This document shows positions 55,038-63,900 of a stretch of DNA of 64,000 bases, piece after piece. A model generated the notes under the pieces. It saw only the letters and a list, made by a program, of their open reading frames with translations. It had not been told where the DNA came from and made no database searches. A program made the position numbers and the translations under genes. Origin of the DNA: Phycisphaerae bacterium (lineage in GTDB: Bacteria; Planctomycetota; Phycisphaerae; Phycisphaerales; Phycisphaeraceae); the NCBI GenBank assembly GCA_030425705.1, contig JAUHZU010000009.1, positions 101,459-165,458 on the forward strand, read 5' to 3'. Each line of letters starts with the position of its first letter. Position 1 is the first letter of the stretch.

Positions 55038-56159
55038 TTATCCGCGTCGCCGATGAAGCGTGGCGATCGCGCCGGGGACCAGCAGTGCCCCTACTCCAGG
55101 TTCAGGGACGGGCCCGAACCGCTCATCAAAGTCCACGAAGATCGTGTACTCCGCGTCTCCGTCACCGACGGTATCGCCGGGGCCGGTATATTCATCTAAG
55201 AGATTAAGCGGGTGATTCGCGTCCGGTTCAAACTGCGCGAATTCGTCGAGTGTTGGCGAATAGGTCTGCACATGGATCTCTCCCGATTCAACATCAAAGG
55301 TCAACAGCTTCAGCCAACCGTCCCCGCCGTTAGGCCGACGGGAGTAATCGACCTGCATCTGGAAGACCTCGTTGCCCGCGTCGTTGGTTGAGACGAGCAG
55401 GCGTTCGCCGGCGTAGTGGCCGTTGAAGGTCATAAAGATCTGGTCGTTGACACTGACGAATTCCTGCCAGATGTCTTCGCCGCTGTTGCGGTCCGCGCCG
55501 CCGGTGTAGGGGCTTGTCACGCGTTGGACGGTCGTCGGCGATGCATCCGTGAAGCCGACGTTCCGGTTGTCGTTGAGGTAGACATGTGTCGTCAGGATCG
55601 TCGGGAGGCCCTGGTTTTCTGGCAGATCGAGCACCGACTGCCCCCACGCGATGGCGTCGTCCGGAGCGTCGTATTCGAGCGTGATATGCAGGAACGTCCG
55701 GCCGCCGGCCTCGAACCGCTGCCAGGAGCTTCGGCCGTTGGGGCTTGACCCGCCGTACCACGACTCGCCCTGGTGTCGGTCCGGACCGAAATGCGTGATA
55801 AAGCCGCTGTCGCCCCCGCCGGGCTGGTCGGGGGTATCCCATTCATGGTTGCCGAACGCGGCGGCCCAGGGGACCTGCGCCTGATCGAGGATCGACATCG
55901 CGTGGTCCGCTCGCGCCCATTCAGCGGCGGTGGCGTGCTCAACAATATCGCCAACATGCGTGACAAACCGGATGTTGAGCGCCGACTGCTGATCGGCGAT
56001 CCATTGCGTCTGCGCCGTGAAGTTCGCGGCGAGTGTGTCGTTGACGACATAGCTCTGCGTATCACCCAAGACGACCAGCGAGAAGGTGTCCTGAGCCCGG
56101 GCGGCAGGGCCGGCCGTCAGACAGGCGGTGAGGATGGCGGTGTGGATGTAGGGTCGCAT
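55038..56159 (-). CDS. PEP-CTERM metallophosphoesterase
   Basis: A 373-aa protein from ATG 56159 (GGAGAG nearby upstream). Signal peptide MRPYIHTAILTACLTAGPAA. Calcineurin-like phosphoesterase motifs: LVVLGDTQSY (GD), FVTHVGDIVEHA (GDxxE), AAFGNHEWDTPD (GNHE), ILTTHVYLND (H) and FNGHYAGER (GHxH-like, with Tyr then Ala). This is nearly the full metal set; the last His of GHxH is replaced. The tail VPEPGVGALLVPGAIATLHR is a PEP-CTERM variant. It lies between the FecR-like gene and the DNRLRE PEP-CTERM gene on one strand. Substrate unknown. Confidence 0.88.
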   Translation of the reverse strand: MRPYIHTAILTACLTAGPAARAQDTFSLVVLGDTQSYVVNDTLAANFTAQTQWIADQQSALNIRFVTHVGDIVEHATAAEWARADHAMSILDQAQVPWAAAFGNHEWDTPDQPGGGDSGFITHFGPDRHQGESWYGGSSPNGRSSWQRFEAGGRTFLHITLEYDAPDDAIAWGQSVLDLPENQGLPTILTTHVYLNDNRNVGFTDASPTTVQRVTSPYTGGADRNSGEDIWQEFVSVNDQIFMTFNGHYAGERLLVSTNDAGNEVFQMQVDYSRRPNGGDGWLKLLTFDVESGEIHVQTYSPTLDEFAQFEPDANHPLNLLDEYTGPGDTVGDGDAEYTIFVDFDERFGPVPEPGVGALLVPGAIATLHRRRG

Positions 56160-56191
56160 ACAACTTCTCTCCGGGCGGTGAAACAAACAGA

Positions 56192-57850
56192 TCAACGTGA
56201 GCCTTCCTCGATCACGAGGTAGGTCACTGAAAGCGATGGGCGTAGCGAGGGGTCGGCCGCGTACTCGCTGCTCGCCAGGAAGACCGCGTCGGCCTCGCCC
56301 TGGTTAGCGACCGATCGCGGGTCCGCGCCGAGCGACTGGAGCAGCAGGCCGTGGTTGGGCTCGCCCCGTGACCAAGCGTCCACGGCTTCGCTGATATCCA
56401 GGACGATCCGCGTGCCTTCGGGGATCACGTAACCAGCAGCGGCGCTCACATACGCCATGGCTTCATCCAAGACCTGTGAGCCGGCTTCACGGTTGTCGCG
56501 ATCGACCTGCGGCGTCGCGCCACCCGCCCAGACCGGTGAGCCGTAACGCGTGCCGGGCTGCCAGCGTGCCAGCACACGGTGCACGGCAAACGCGTCGCCC
56601 TCGGCCGAGCGGTTGCCGAAGCTGTCGGTGATGTCTGCGGCGTTGTGCAGCACCAACTCGGCCGACACCACCCGCGCCCAATCGGGGAGACCGCCGGCCT
56701 CCGCGTCAAACAGGCCGTCAAACCGCAGGAGTGCCTGCTGATTCGCGGCGTCCCACTGCCCGACCCGGAGGTATGTCCCCAACGGGTGGCCGTTGGATTC
56801 CTGCGGATTGGTGCGCTCGCTGAACCAGGTATCCACCGCCCCCGTGTAGCCGCGAAGCCCCTGCTGGAACACGACGGTCCGCTGACTCACCGTCGGGACT
56901 AGTCCCGTCGTTCCAAGACCCTGATACGCGGCAACACTAAACGCCTGCCGATGCACTGAGCCGGTACGATCCAGCCGGAACGACTCCAACGAGAGCGCGC
57001 GGACCAAGGGCTCACCGGCGGTGCCGGTCTCATCCGGGGCGTAGAGATCAAGGTGCCCCGCGAACACATGCAGCTCGACCGAGCGGGCCTGCGCGACCAC
57101 GCCGAAGGTCGACCCCTGATCGACCAGCCGGTGGTCCGAGGTGTTGACCGTAAAGGGCGGGGCCCACGACGGCGACTCGACCACCGCGGTGCCATCCAGG
57201 AGCTCAATGACCTCGCCGTTCTCGACGCGGAACACGCAGGGTGCGCTGACCGCGACGCGCGTCCCGCCGTCGAAGCGGATGGTCATCCGGCCGGCCGAGA
57301 GTTCAAGTGGGCCTTCGGGCAGGCGTTGGCCCGGCCCGACCGATAGCCCCGCGGACTCTCCCGACCAGACGACGCCGCTGCTGAACTCGACCACCGCCTG
57401 CGCCGGGGGCTTGTCCGCGATCACGGGCGGGGTGACCGAGACCGGCGGGTCCGGGATCAGCACCAGCGAGAGCAGCACCATCGCCGCCGCCGCCAGCCCG
57501 CCGACCACCAGCCAGACCGGGAGCACGATCTCTTTCTTCTGTCGCTTGCGGGCCTCGGCACGCCGTCGCGCGACATCGCGCCGGTCCCGCTTGGGCAGGG
57601 TGTAGGTGTCCGGCTGGACCTCGGCGGCCTGCTCCATCAGCAGCAGGGCACGCATCGCCTGCGAGTCCAGCACGGGCCGCATCGCTTCTCGACGGACACA
57701 ATCGCTGAGGGCCCGCTCGTCGTTCGCCAACCGCGCAAACACCCTGCAGTGCTCACGGTCCTCGGCTAACCACTCGAGCACGCGCGCACGTTCCGGCTCG
57801 GTCACGTCTCGGTCCAGGAACCGGTAGAGCAGCTCATCGCTAACCTGCAT
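56192..57850 (-). CDS. FecR-like transmembrane sigma regulator with DNRLRE ectodomain
   Basis: A 552-aa protein whose ATG 57850 lies inside the end of the sigma gene (11-base overlap). Residues 1-75 form a helical anti-sigma-like region (LLYRFLDRDVTEPERARVLE, HCRVFARLANDERAL). A membrane helix lies near 109-132 (LPVWLVVGGLAAAAMVLLSL). FecR domain near 155-275 (GRMTIRFDGGTRVAVSAPCV, FTVNTSDHRLVDQGSTFGV). Residues 325-552 form a DNRLRE-type domain ([55 protein letters not shown]). That domain mirrors the PEP-CTERM protein at 54220, two genes downstream. Confidence 0.87.
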   Translation of the reverse strand: MQVSDELLYRFLDRDVTEPERARVLEWLAEDREHCRVFARLANDERALSDCVRREAMRPVLDSQAMRALLLMEQAAEVQPDTYTLPKRDRRDVARRRAEARKRQKKEIVLPVWLVVGGLAAAAMVLLSLVLIPDPPVSVTPPVIADKPPAQAVVEFSSGVVWSGESAGLSVGPGQRLPEGPLELSAGRMTIRFDGGTRVAVSAPCVFRVENGEVIELLDGTAVVESPSWAPPFTVNTSDHRLVDQGSTFGVVAQARSVELHVFAGHLDLYAPDETGTAGEPLVRALSLESFRLDRTGSVHRQAFSVAAYQGLGTTGLVPTVSQRTVVFQQGLRGYTGAVDTWFSERTNPQESNGHPLGTYLRVGQWDAANQQALLRFDGLFDAEAGGLPDWARVVSAELVLHNAADITDSFGNRSAEGDAFAVHRVLARWQPGTRYGSPVWAGGATPQVDRDNREAGSQVLDEAMAYVSAAAGYVIPEGTRIVLDISEAVDAWSRGEPNHGLLLQSLGADPRSVANQGEADAVFLASSEYAADPSLRPSLSVTYLVIEEGSR

Positions 57851-58409
57851 GGCTGCTCCCCCTGCCCAGGCGCTTCTTGATGCAGTTCTGGAGCACCGTG
57901 CGTGTCCGGTACAACGCGAGACGGATGTACCCGGGGGTCGTCCCGAGCTCGTCGGCGATGCTGGTCGGGGACTGGCCCTGGTCGTATCGCATCGACAGCA
58001 GACGCTTGGCTTTCGCGCTCAGGCCGGAGACACAGCGTTTGAGCGCTTCACGACGCTCGGGCATCTCCGGCTCGACATCGACGCACGCCTGGGCAACGCC
58101 TTCCAGCGCTTCGTCGAGGAACACGTGCGGGTCGCGGTCGTGCTTGCGGTAGTAGTCGATCACCTTGAAACGCGCGATGCCCATCACCCACGGCAGGAAC
58201 GGCCGGGCGGGGTCGTACCGGTCAAAGTGCATCGCCGCGTCCGCCGCGACGTTTTGGATCACGTCCTCGGCGTCGTGCTGGTTCGCGACCATCGACCACA
58301 CAAACACGGTCACCGAGGACTGCGACTGCTGCCACAGCACCGCGAGTTGTCTGCGGAGTTCGGCCTGCGAAGGCGGGTCGGGTTGGGCGACGGGATCGTT
58401 CACATCCAT
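57840..58409 (-). CDS. ECF-type sigma factor (planctomycete/verrucomicrobial group)
   Basis: A 189-aa sigma-70 factor. Region 2: VWSMVANQHDAEDVIQNVAA, then RPFLPWVMGIARFKVIDYYR. Region 4: LSMRYDQGQSPTSIADELGT, PGYIRLALYRTRTVLQNCI. It is paralogous to the sigma factor at 35546, with the same phrases at the same distances. It overlaps the FecR-like gene by 11 bases, a sign of coupled translation. It is the first gene of a six-gene leftward cluster reaching 52400 and diverges from the VKOR-fusion gene. I did not find the TGTAAG-N18-AAG motif upstream of it. Confidence 0.92.
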   Translation of the reverse strand: MDVNDPVAQPDPPSQAELRRQLAVLWQQSQSSVTVFVWSMVANQHDAEDVIQNVAADAAMHFDRYDPARPFLPWVMGIARFKVIDYYRKHDRDPHVFLDEALEGVAQACVDVEPEMPERREALKRCVSGLSAKAKRLLSMRYDQGQSPTSIADELGTTPGYIRLALYRTRTVLQNCIKKRLGRGSSHAG

Positions 58410-58639
58410 ACTTCCGGGCCTCGGGCGTGGGCGTTATCATCGTTTTGTGTCTTAGCAGAATGCTCACGCATCCCCGGCTTGTGCTGAACAGGCCACACGA
58501 GTGGTGGGCTGGGGTCTTGGCCATCAGTATCCGGCGAGACCCCCTGCTGCACTGCGATTGCCTTCATACACTTCGGTCAACCACCCAAACGGGCTGGGCT
58601 TGTTGCCCCTGGTCGTGGGCTGTGCTTCAATGTTCAGGC

Positions 58640-59923
58640 ATGGTGAGCACACACCCAGACCCCGCTGAAACTGAACGCCCTGCCGTGCCGTGGCTGGGGC
58701 GCATGATCGCGATCGTGGGTGCGGCGGGCGCGTTGATCGTCAGCGTAGCCATCCTGGTCCAGACCACCGGCCCCGACGCCCACATCAAAGGGTGCGGCGG
58801 CGGCGGCTGCTCGGGGGCATGGGCGTCCAAGTGGTCGACACTGTTTGGTGTGCCGGTCGCGGCGGGCGCGGTCGTGGTGTACCTGTCGCTGCTCGCGTTG
58901 TTGATCTGGCAGCCACGGGGCGATTTCTCGCGCGGGCCGGTGATCCGCGCGTGGGGGCTGATGGTGCTGGGGGTGTCGGCCCTGCTCTCGATCCTCTACT
59001 TCGCGGGGGTCCAGGCCTTCGTGCTGCAAGAGTTCTGCAAGTGGTGCCTCGCGGCCCACGCGGCGGGCCTGGTCGCGTTGGTTGGCGTGGCACTGACCCG
59101 GCCATGGGCGCCGAAGACCGGGGAGTATTGCATGGCCGAACCCCGGCCGGTGTGGTGCATCGGGGTCGGTCTCGCCCTGTTCGCGGTGTTCGCGGGGCTA
59201 CAGGCCGTCGACCCGGGGCATGATACCCACCGGGTTGTCCAGGCCCCCGACATAGACCTAAACCGTCCTGTAAACCCGCTCGCCGGCGACCCACATCAGC
59301 CGGCGCATGGCCAGACCCCTGCAGTGGATGCGCCGACCCTGACGGAAAACGAAATCGTGCTGCCGGATGGGACCATCGTGGCACGCGGCCACTTCCCGAC
59401 CCTGGGCCGCCCGGACGCGGTGCGGGTCGTCTACAAGTTGTACGACTACACCTGCGACTCCTGCCGAGACATGCACAGGGACCTGGAGGAGGTCTGGCCG
59501 AGGTTACCGAACGAGGCGGCGCTGGTGCTGATCCCGTGCCCCTTGAACCGGGACTGCCACCCGGGACTGCCGCCTTCGATCCCCAACCACGCGAACGCGT
59601 GCGAACTGGCCCGGATCGGTCTGGCGCTCTGGCGCGCCGCGCCGGACCAGTTTGCCACATACCACCGGTGGGCGTTTGAGAACCGCCCCCGCCCGGCGTT
59701 GGCGCTCGAATATGCCGGGACCCTGTCCGGCGAGGCAGCACTGCAGGCGGCACTTGAAGACCCGGGCATCGACGCGGACCTCGCGATCGCGATCAAGCTG
59801 TTTGCCACCACAGGCGGGCCCCGCATGCCCAAAGTCTTCCTACCGAACGGGCAGGTCGTGGTCGGGATCACCCGGGACACCGAGGTCACTCGGCGATTGC
59901 TGGAACAGGCCTTGGGCGACTGA
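58640..59923 (+). CDS. Vitamin K epoxide reductase-thioredoxin fusion (disulfide-forming enzyme)
   Basis: A 427-aa membrane protein from ATG 58640; the frame is open to 58427 without support. About five helices carry the VKOR domain: GCGGGGCSGAWASKWSTLFG contains the loop cysteines, and QEFCKWCLAAHAAG the CxxC. After a sixth helix and a linker comes a DsbA-like thioredoxin domain with YDYTCDSCRDMHRDLEEVW (CDSC) and GGPRMPKVFLPNGQVV, where the Met-Pro is the cis-proline site. VKOR-Trx fusions form disulfides in exported proteins. The DsbA-like part faces the periplasm. It fits a cell exporting many Cys-bearing surface proteins. Confidence 0.92.
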   Translation: MVSTHPDPAETERPAVPWLGRMIAIVGAAGALIVSVAILVQTTGPDAHIKGCGGGGCSGAWASKWSTLFGVPVAAGAVVVYLSLLALLIWQPRGDFSRGPVIRAWGLMVLGVSALLSILYFAGVQAFVLQEFCKWCLAAHAAGLVALVGVALTRPWAPKTGEYCMAEPRPVWCIGVGLALFAVFAGLQAVDPGHDTHRVVQAPDIDLNRPVNPLAGDPHQPAHGQTPAVDAPTLTENEIVLPDGTIVARGHFPTLGRPDAVRVVYKLYDYTCDSCRDMHRDLEEVWPRLPNEAALVLIPCPLNRDCHPGLPPSIPNHANACELARIGLALWRAAPDQFATYHRWAFENRPRPALALEYAGTLSGEAALQAALEDPGIDADLAIAIKLFATTGGPRMPKVFLPNGQVVVGITRDTEVTRRLLEQALGD

Positions 59924-60081
59924 GGCAACTGTCAAAAAATTGTTAGTTTTTGTCTAATCTCTGGGTACCTGCGCCTTTATACTGTGAAGAGGGCTGGGTG
60001 TTCCAGCGTCCCTCACTATCCCGCCGGCAGCATTCGTGCGCCTCATATCATTGCCCGGCAACAACTTATGGAGGTTTCAAG

Positions 60082-60750
60082 ATGACGGTATCTAACCTGT
60101 TCGGTTTCGCGAAGTCCGGCCTCGCGGCCGCGGCGGCGATGGCCCTTGTCGGCGGTGCCAGCGCCGCGACGATTACCTGGGGGTCGGCCTTCGCGATCAC
60201 CTCGGCGTCGGACATCGACAACTCCGGCTCCGCCTTCCTCGCCGACAGCATGGGCGGCGGCACCCCGACCGTGAACGGCGTCGTCTTCCAGGACGTCCTC
60301 GACCCCGGCCCGTTCTTTGACCCGAACCTGTGGCTGACGCCCACCGGTAGTCCCGGCCTGGACAACATCCTCGACAGCCACGACAACATCGACAACATCG
60401 GTCCGTACAACCTGACGCTGACCGGCCTGAGCATCGGCACGCTCTACCAGGTCCAGTACATCGCCGTCCACGACCTGCGCAGCTGCTGCAGCACCCGGAC
60501 CTCCGTCCTCGGTGACGGCAACGGCAACGCGACCGGCCCGATGTTTACCCGCTCCACCGGCGGCTCGGCGATCGGGACCTTCACCGCCGACGGCACGACT
60601 CAGCTCATCGAGGTCTTTGCCGATCCGAATACCCCGGCAGGCAACACCGACCCCGGCATCGCCGGCATCATCGTCCGGGTCGTCCCCGAGCCCGGCTCGC
60701 TGGCCCTGCTCGGCCTGGGTGGCCTCGCGATGCTCCGCCGTCGCCGCTGA
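60082..60750 (+). CDS. PEP-CTERM surface protein
   Basis: A 222-aa protein; ATG 60082 follows GGAGG by seven bases, so the longer frame from 59950 is not used. Signal peptide MTVSNLFGFAKSGLAAAAAM ending GASA. The body (ATITWGSAFAITSASDIDNS, NLTLTGLSIGTLYQVQYIAV, GTFTADGTTQLIEVFADPNT) looks like a beta-sandwich; I do not recognise the family. The tail [20 protein letters not shown] is the exosortase signal. A strong terminator follows 37 bases after the stop, so the gene is likely monocistronic. Confidence 0.87.
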   Translation: MTVSNLFGFAKSGLAAAAAMALVGGASAATITWGSAFAITSASDIDNSGSAFLADSMGGGTPTVNGVVFQDVLDPGPFFDPNLWLTPTGSPGLDNILDSHDNIDNIGPYNLTLTGLSIGTLYQVQYIAVHDLRSCCSTRTSVLGDGNGNATGPMFTRSTGGSAIGTFTADGTTQLIEVFADPNTPAGNTDPGIAGIIVRVVPEPGSLALLGLGGLAMLRRRR

Positions 60751-60786
60751 GCCACGCGTGCACGTGTGACTTGTCTAAGAAACGAT

Positions 60787-60820
60787 GGGGCGCGTGGCCG
60801 AAAAGCCATGCGCCCCTTTT
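60787..60820 (+). terminator. Rho-independent terminator
   Basis: GGGGCGCGTGGC (60787-60798), loop CGAAAA, GCCATGCGCCCC (60805-60816), then TTTT. A 12-bp stem with one G-U pair. It ends the PEP-CTERM transcript and separates it from the LEPR-XLL gene. Confidence 0.88.
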
Positions 60821-60900
60821 CACGGGCGGACCGATCCTCTCCCAACACCGCCCCGTCCGTCCCGAGGCACCTCGCCGATTTGTACCCGGAGGCAGAACCC

Positions 60901-63900
60901 GTGCCCAACCCCCTTGCAATCTCAAGACCTTCGCTGTTTGACCCACGTCCCGGCTTCGAGCGGCTTGAGCCCCGCCTGCTCTTTACCGCGGTGCCCGTAA
61001 TCAGCGAGTTCCTCGCTTCCAATGACAGCGGCATCCAGGACGAGGATGGCGAGCGCTCCGACTGGATCGAGCTCTACAACGCGGGCGACACGGCGCTGAA
61101 CCTGGCCGGCTGGCACCTGACCGACAACGCGGGCGACCTGAACCAGTGGGCGTTCCCATCGATATCCCTGGACCCCGGTGCCTTCCTATTGGTTTTTGCC
61201 TCGGGGAAGGACCGAGCGGACGCCGACGGAACGGAACTGCACACCAACTTCCGGCTCGGGGCCGGCGGCGAGTACCTCGCGCTGGTCGAGGCGGACGGCT
61301 CAACCGTTGCCTTTGAGTACGCCCCGCAGTTCCCGTCCCAGATGCCGGACGTCAGCTACGGGCTGGCGATGACGGCCAGCCAGGGCACCCTCGTCGATGA
61401 CAACACCCCGCTGACCTACCTCGTCCCGAACAACGGCGTGCTCGGCTTGTCGTGGACCCAGTCGGGGTACAACGATGCCGGGTGGACCGGCGCATCCGGG
61501 CCCACCCTCACGGCCGGGCTCGGCTACGAATCCAGCGGCGACGACTACAGCGACCTGATCGACACCACGGTGCCCAGCGGCATCGCCTCGATCTACACGC
61601 GTTTCGAGTTCAACCTTGTGGACCCAAGCGTAATCGACACCCTCGAGCTGGGGATGATTTACGACGACGGGTTTGTCGCGTACCTCAACGGCGTCATGGT
61701 TGCAGCGTCCGACAACGCGCCGGCCAACCCGCAATGGGACTCGACGACCGGGGGCAACCAGCGGCCCGACAGCGTTGTAGTGGAAGACTACATCACCTTC
61801 GACATCAGCGACCACCGCGACGTGTTGCAGGCCGGCGACAACGTGCTCGCGATCCACGGGCTCAACGCCGGCACCTCCAGCTCCGACATGCTGTTGATCC
61901 CGCGGCTCGAAACGGGCGAAGCCAGCCTGATCGCCCCCTATGCCGATGGGTTCTTCTCCGTTAGCACGCCGGGCACGGCGAACGGGCAGAGCTTCCAGGG
62001 CTTTGTCGGCGATACGAGCTTCACCGTCGACCGTGGGTTCTTCACCACCGCGTTCGATGTGGAGATCGAAGCGACCACCGCCGACGCGATGATCGTCTAC
62101 ACGACGGACGGGTCCGCCCCGACGGTCAACGCGGCGATGACGATCACCAACGGCGTGCTCTACACCGGCCCCATCACGGTCAGCGAGACCTCCGTCCTGC
62201 GCGCCGCAGCGTTCAAGGCAGGATTCGCGCCGACCAACGTCGACACCCAGACCTACATCTTCGCGGCCGATGTCATCAACCAGGACTTCCAGCACGCGCT
62301 GGACCAGGGCCTGCCCTCGGCCTGGGGCCCCTGGTCGCCGGACTACGGCATCAATGTGGTCAACGGGCACGAGCAGGACTTCATCGACGCGCTCACCGGC
62401 CTGCCGACACTCTCGATCGTGACCGATGCGGACTTCCTGTTCGGATCCAGCGGCATCTACACCAACTCGACTCAGCACGGGCGGGCGTGGGAACGGCCGA
62501 TCTCCTTTGAATTGATCAACCCCGACGGCAGCGTCGGCTTCCAGGAAGACGCGGGGCTGCGCATCCAGGGCGGTACGTTCCGCTACAACGGCACCACACG
62601 CAAGAACTCGCTGCGCGTCGTCTTCCGCGACGAGTACGGCGACCCCAAGCTCCACGTCCCCTTCTTCGGCGAGGACGCCACCGACGAGTACGACAACATC
62701 GTCCTGCGCATGGAATCGAACGACGGCTGGCAGTGGAGCGCGAGCGGCGCCCTGCCTCTGTTCGCACGCGACGAGTTCCTGCGTGAAACGCAGCTCGCTA
62801 TGGGCCAGCCCTCGGGGCACGGGCGCAGCATGCATGTCTACATCAACGGCGTGTATTGGGGGCTCTATAACGCGGTTGAGCGGCCGGACGAGTCCTTCGG
62901 CGAGTCGTACATCAGCGGCGACAAAGACAACTACGACGTGATCAACTCCGGCGAGATCCAGGAGGGCAGCGCGGACGCGTGGAACACACTCGTCGCCATG
63001 GCCCAGAACGTCGCCGACGCCGGCACCGAGGCCGAACGCACCGCCTGGCTCTACCTCCTGATGGGGCTCAACCCCGACGGCACGGACCACGCGACCGCAG
63101 AAACCTACCTCGACGTCGACAACTACATCGACTACCTGATCACCAACATGTACGGAGGCAACGGCGACTGGCCGTTCAAGAACTACCGCCTGTCGCGCGA
63201 CCGCGGTCCGGACAGCGAGGGCTTCAAGTTCTTCCTCTGGGACGCCGAATCGACCCTCGGCTACGACCTGGGCGGCAGCGTCCACCAGGCCGACCTCTTC
63301 TCCAACCGTATCAACATCTCCGACGCGGTCGCGGCGCCCTACGACGACCTGCGCGACAGCGCCGAGTTCCGCCTCATGTTCGCGGACCGGGTCCACCAGC
63401 ACCTGTTCAACGGCGGCGCCCTCACGGTCGATGTCGTGCTGGAACGTTTCGACCGGATCATCGCCGAGGTCGCCTTGGGGCTCTGGGGCGAATCCGGGCG
63501 GTGGGGAGACCAGCACACCAGCACGCCGCGCACCCCGGACGTGGAGTGGGCCAACGAAGTCCAGCGCATCCGGGACACCTACCTGCCCTTCCGGACCGGT
63601 GTTTTCCTTGACCAGCTTGTGGCGGCCGGGCTGTACTCTTCGACCACCGCAGTCTCGTGGAACCAGCGTGGCGGTACGATCGATGCCGGCTTCAACATCC
63701 AGTTCTCCGTACCGAACGGGCAGATCTATTACACCACCGACGGCAGCGACCCGCGCATGATCGGCGGCGCGGTCAGCCAGTCCGCCAACCTGTACCTCGG
63801 CGGGTTTACACTCAGCGAGAATGCGACGGTCCGCGCCCGCGTCTATCACAACGGCGTGTGGTCCGCGATCGATCAGGCCGACTTCGTCCTCGCCGACGCT

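Noticed and set aside
58410..58639. Search for the bipartite motif upstream of the second sigma gene
   Set aside because: TAAGACAC and TAACG occur but without TGTAAG at the right distance, so the second sigma factor probably uses another promoter sequence.
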